64,000 nt of DNA. Source: Bradyrhizobium neotropicale (GTDB taxonomy: Bacteria > Pseudomonadota > Alphaproteobacteria > Rhizobiales > Xanthobacteraceae). The position numbers and the translations under genes were made by a program. The notes under the pieces were generated by a model. The model saw only the letters and a list, made by a program, of their open reading frames with translations. It did not search any database and was not told where the DNA came from. Below are positions 61,348 through 64,000 of this stretch, piece after piece (within the stretch, counting starts at the first letter, position 1; each line of letters begins with the position of its first letter). The stretch is from assembly GCF_001641695.1 (NCBI RefSeq), contig NZ_LSEF01000033.1:180456-244455 (forward strand). The letters are read 5' to 3'.

Positions 61348-63552
61348 ATGAACGCTTATGTCGGAACTCCAACGTCCCGTGTCGACGGTCGGGCCAAGGT
61401 CACGGGGACAGCCAAATACGCAGGCGAATTCACGGCCAACGGACTCGTCCATGGCTTCGTCGTCGCGGCCACCATTCCACGGGGCCGCATCGCGCGCCTC
61501 GACACCAGCGAGGCGCTGAGGGTGACGGGCGTGCTCGACGTGCTCACCCATACGCATCGCCCACCGCTCGCCGACAAGGACGAAGCCTGGATGGACGAGG
61601 TGGCGCCGGACGAAGGATCGCCGTTCCGTCCGCTCTATGACGACAACATCAAGTTCAACGGCCAGCCGATCGCGCTCGTCGTGGCGGAGGACTGGGAAAC
61701 CGCGAAATTCGCCGCGACGCTGGTGCACGTCGAATATCAGGAGGGGGCGTTTGGTACCGACCTCGAAGCCGGGCGCGACAAGGCGATCGAGGTGCAGGGG
61801 CCGCACAAGCCGCGCGGCGACGCCGCAGGAGCGCTTGCCGGAGCGGCTGTGCGGCACGAGGCGGACTACTTCATTCCGACCGAGCATCACAACCCGATGG
61901 AGCTCTTTGCGACCACGGTTGTCTGGGACGGCAACGGCAGGATCACCGTTTACGACAAGACGCAAGGCGTCCAGAACGTCCACAAATATCTCTGCGGCGT
62001 GTTCGGCAAAAAGCCCGACGATATCCGCGTGCTCTCGCCCTATGTCGGTGGGGCCTTCGGCTCCGGCTTGCGGCCGCAATACCAGGTGGTGCTGGCAACG
62101 CTCGGCGCGCTTGCGCTGAAGCGCTCCGTTCGCGTGGTGTTGACGCGGCAGCAGATGTACGGGCTCGGTCACCGGCCAGCGACGATCGAGCGCGTCGGGC
62201 TCGGTGCGAAGCCCGACGGCACGCTCGAGGCGGTCGCGCACGAGGCCACCGCCGTCACCTCGCGCTACGAGGATTTCTCGCGCAACGACAGCGGCTGGGC
62301 GGAACAGCTCTACAGGAGCCCGAACAGTCGCTATTCCCACAAGCTCGTCCGTCTCGACGTCTCCACTCCCTGCGACATGCGCGCGCCCGGAGCCGCCTCC
62401 GGCGTCTGCGCGCTCGAATGCGCCATGGACGAGTTGGCCGTCGCGCTGAAACTCGATCCGCTCGAACTGCGGCTGAAGTGCTACTCCGATCGCGACCAGA
62501 GCGAAGACCTCCCCTACACGAGCAAGCAGCTGCGCGAATGCTACGCCCGCGGCGCGGAGGCCTTCGGCTGGAGCAAGCGCAATCCCACCCCTCGCTCGAT
62601 GCGTGATGACAAGGAGCTGGTCGGCTGGGGTATGGCGACAGGTGTGTGGGAAGCGCTGCAGATGCCGGTCGCGGTCCGCATCGTGCTGACTGCCAATGGC
62701 CATGCCGAGGTATACTGCGCGGCGTCCGATATCGGCACCGGCACCTACACCATCGTGGCGCAGGTCGCAGCCGATGCGCTCGGGCTGCCAATCGAGAGCA
62801 TTAGCGTGAAACTTGCCGACTCGACCCTGCCGCAGGCTCCCGTCGAGGGCGGTTCCTGGATGGCCGCATCGAGCGCGCATGCGGTGCTGGGAGCAGCCGA
62901 GGATATTCGTCGGGAGCTCGCGCGTCTTGCCAAGACGATGCCAGCCTCGCCGCTCGGCGGCGTCGATGCGGCCGATGTGATTCTTGTCGACGGCACGATT
63001 GCCAAGGCTGGCGACAAGGGCCGTGCCGTCTCGATCGCAGATGCGATGCGCTACGGCAAGCTCGAGCGGATCGAGAAGCACAAGCTCAATCACTTCGCGG
63101 AGGACAAGTCGCACGCCCGCAACACGCATTCGGCCGTCTTCGCCGAAGTGAAGATCGACGAGCAACTCGGCGTCATCCGCGTCACGCGGGTCGTGAGCGC
63201 CGTCGCGGCCGGACGGATCCTGAACACCAAGACCGGCCGCAGTCAGATCATGGGCGGTGTGGTCTGGGGGATCGGGATGGCGCTGCACGAGGAGACGGTG
63301 ACGGATCACCGCTTCGGCCGGATCATGAACGCGAATATCGCCGAGTACCACATCCCCGTGAATGCCGACATTCACGACATCGAGGTCATCTTCGTCGAAG
63401 AACGCGACGATCGCATCAACGCCCTGGGCGTCAAGGGCCTCGGCGAAATCGGCATCGTTGGCGTCCCAGCAGCAATTGCGAACGCAGTCTATCACGCCAC
63501 GGGAAAGCGCATCCGCCGCTTCCCGATCACGCTCGACAAGCTCCTCGCCTGA
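61348..63552 (+). CDS. Aldehyde oxidoreductase, molybdopterin subunit (PaoC/YagR-like)
   Basis: 734 residues, matching PaoC length. Landmarks: RVDGRAKVTGTAKYAGEF, YVGGAFGSGLRPQYQVVLA, EHHNPMELFATTVVW, DMRAPGAASGVCALECAMDE, CAASDIGTGTYTIVAQVAAD, and the catalytic Glu in GVKGLGEIGIVGVPAAIANA. Oxidises aldehydes to acids with water. It follows the FAD subunit by 7 bp. No XdhC-like maturation chaperone follows within the window. Confidence 0.94.
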   Translation: MNAYVGTPTSRVDGRAKVTGTAKYAGEFTANGLVHGFVVAATIPRGRIARLDTSEALRVTGVLDVLTHTHRPPLADKDEAWMDEVAPDEGSPFRPLYDDNIKFNGQPIALVVAEDWETAKFAATLVHVEYQEGAFGTDLEAGRDKAIEVQGPHKPRGDAAGALAGAAVRHEADYFIPTEHHNPMELFATTVVWDGNGRITVYDKTQGVQNVHKYLCGVFGKKPDDIRVLSPYVGGAFGSGLRPQYQVVLATLGALALKRSVRVVLTRQQMYGLGHRPATIERVGLGAKPDGTLEAVAHEATAVTSRYEDFSRNDSGWAEQLYRSPNSRYSHKLVRLDVSTPCDMRAPGAASGVCALECAMDELAVALKLDPLELRLKCYSDRDQSEDLPYTSKQLRECYARGAEAFGWSKRNPTPRSMRDDKELVGWGMATGVWEALQMPVAVRIVLTANGHAEVYCAASDIGTGTYTIVAQVAADALGLPIESISVKLADSTLPQAPVEGGSWMAASSAHAVLGAAEDIRRELARLAKTMPASPLGGVDAADVILVDGTIAKAGDKGRAVSIADAMRYGKLERIEKHKLNHFAEDKSHARNTHSAVFAEVKIDEQLGVIRVTRVVSAVAAGRILNTKTGRSQIMGGVVWGIGMALHEETVTDHRFGRIMNANIAEYHIPVNADIHDIEVIFVEERDDRINALGVKGLGEIGIVGVPAAIANAVYHATGKRIRRFPITLDKLLA

Positions 63553-64000
63553 TGCGCCAGATCAGTGTTCCCGCAGCGAGGCTCGTCGCGTATCCATGAT
63601 CGGCTTGCCGCCGACAAGGTGGATTCCGAAGGAGGCCAAATCGGTCACGTCCCGAGAGGTTCCTTGCCAACGACGAGCCCCGCCGACGCGCCGGCGTTTG
63701 ACGATCGCACGGCCACCGCTTTGCTGGATTTCGCGAGGGATAGGAAGCCATCGGGCGGAAGGCGCCGACCTCCTTGATGTCGACATGCATGCCCTCAAAC
63801 ATCTCCGGCAGCATGTGCTGTGGGGAAATCCTGCCCTTGGCCTAATAACGCGAACCAGAAGCCTGACGGACATCAGACCCGTCGGCGTCCCCCCGCTGAT
63901 CATTTCGCCGATGCCGACGCCGACCAGCGCGCAGCCTCAGCATAGAGGCGCTGCGGCATTGCAGGGCAGCGCGTCGGGGTGCACGGAGATGCCGAGCCCC
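63553..64000. pseudogene. Degraded coding region at the right edge
   Basis: No intact gene. On the minus strand, protein-like pieces appear in different frames: HPDALPCNAAAPL, GVGIGEMISGGTPTGL, KGRISPQHMLPEMFEGMHVD then KEVGAFRPMASYPSRNPAK, and DLASFGIHLVGGKPIMDT. The frame changes and stops suggest a pseudogene, possibly of an amidohydrolase-like protein; identity uncertain. Confidence 0.3.

Noticed and set aside
61270..63495. 741-codon open frame antisense to the molybdopterin subunit
   Set aside because: It mirrors a well-conserved gene, has no homology pattern, and long antisense frames are expected at this GC content.
1..64000. tRNA, rRNA, insertion sequences, prophage genes
   Set aside because: Looked for on both strands; no transposase, integrase, tRNA cloverleaf or rRNA segment was recognised.

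Overview
The window looks like a chromosomal segment of a Bradyrhizobium-type alphaproteobacterium (Rhizobiales). The basis is high GC, orphan ABC_sub_bind proteins starting MRRREF, a phasin/PHA context, FixJ- and FixK-like regulators, and many TTGA-N6-TCAA (FixK/FNR) boxes. No rRNA, tRNA, CRISPR array or transposase was recognised. Species assignment is inference.

1-30 kb is an oxygen-responsive 'microoxic island'. Ten 14-bp FixK/FNR-like boxes lie in intergenic DNA between 1.98 and 29.81 kb; by eye I found none from 30 to 64 kb. They precede: a DUF3300/DUF2950 pair; an orphan substrate-binding protein; an operon of DUF3302-like protein, HlyD, periplasmic protein and a histidine kinase with a substrate-binding-like sensor; a polyphosphate kinase 2 pair; small secreted proteins; a SulP transporter and a divergent secreted hydrolase with an IalB protein; a phasin operon; a two-subunit CoA transferase with a MaoC hydratase; a DUF3141 (PHA-synthase-like)-phosphotransacylase-acetate kinase-FabI operon; and an AI-2E permease/GNAT pair. 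In the middle (13.5-15.7 kb) are two FixJ-type response regulators and a cysteine-free FixK-like Crp/Fnr protein, the obvious local candidate for reading the boxes. The theme is acyl-CoA, acetyl-phosphate, PHB and polyphosphate metabolism under low oxygen.

30.4-33.6 kb encodes a divergent Mfd-like helicase. 33.8-45.9 kb is an exopolysaccharide-type cluster: GH5 glycosidase, Wzy-like polymerase, CelD/BcsL-type acyltransferase, FAD oxidoreductase, Wzx-like flippase, Wzc/GumC-like chain-length protein with a degenerate kinase domain, GT4 glycosyltransferase and a GINT1-N-like protein.

45.9-58.1 kb is an amide/urea utilisation locus. A minus-strand operon urtABCDE-fmdA-fmdB-amiE is divergent from an unusual sensor: an NCS1-type permease fused to a Cys-rich linker, histidine kinase and receiver, overlapping a LuxR-type response regulator. 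The shared promoter region holds a perfect 18-bp palindrome flanked by 9-bp direct repeats.

58.1-59.8 kb holds small unknown genes and remnants. 59.8-63.55 kb encodes a three-subunit PaoABC-like molybdenum aldehyde oxidoreductase. The last 450 bases appear to be degraded coding sequence.
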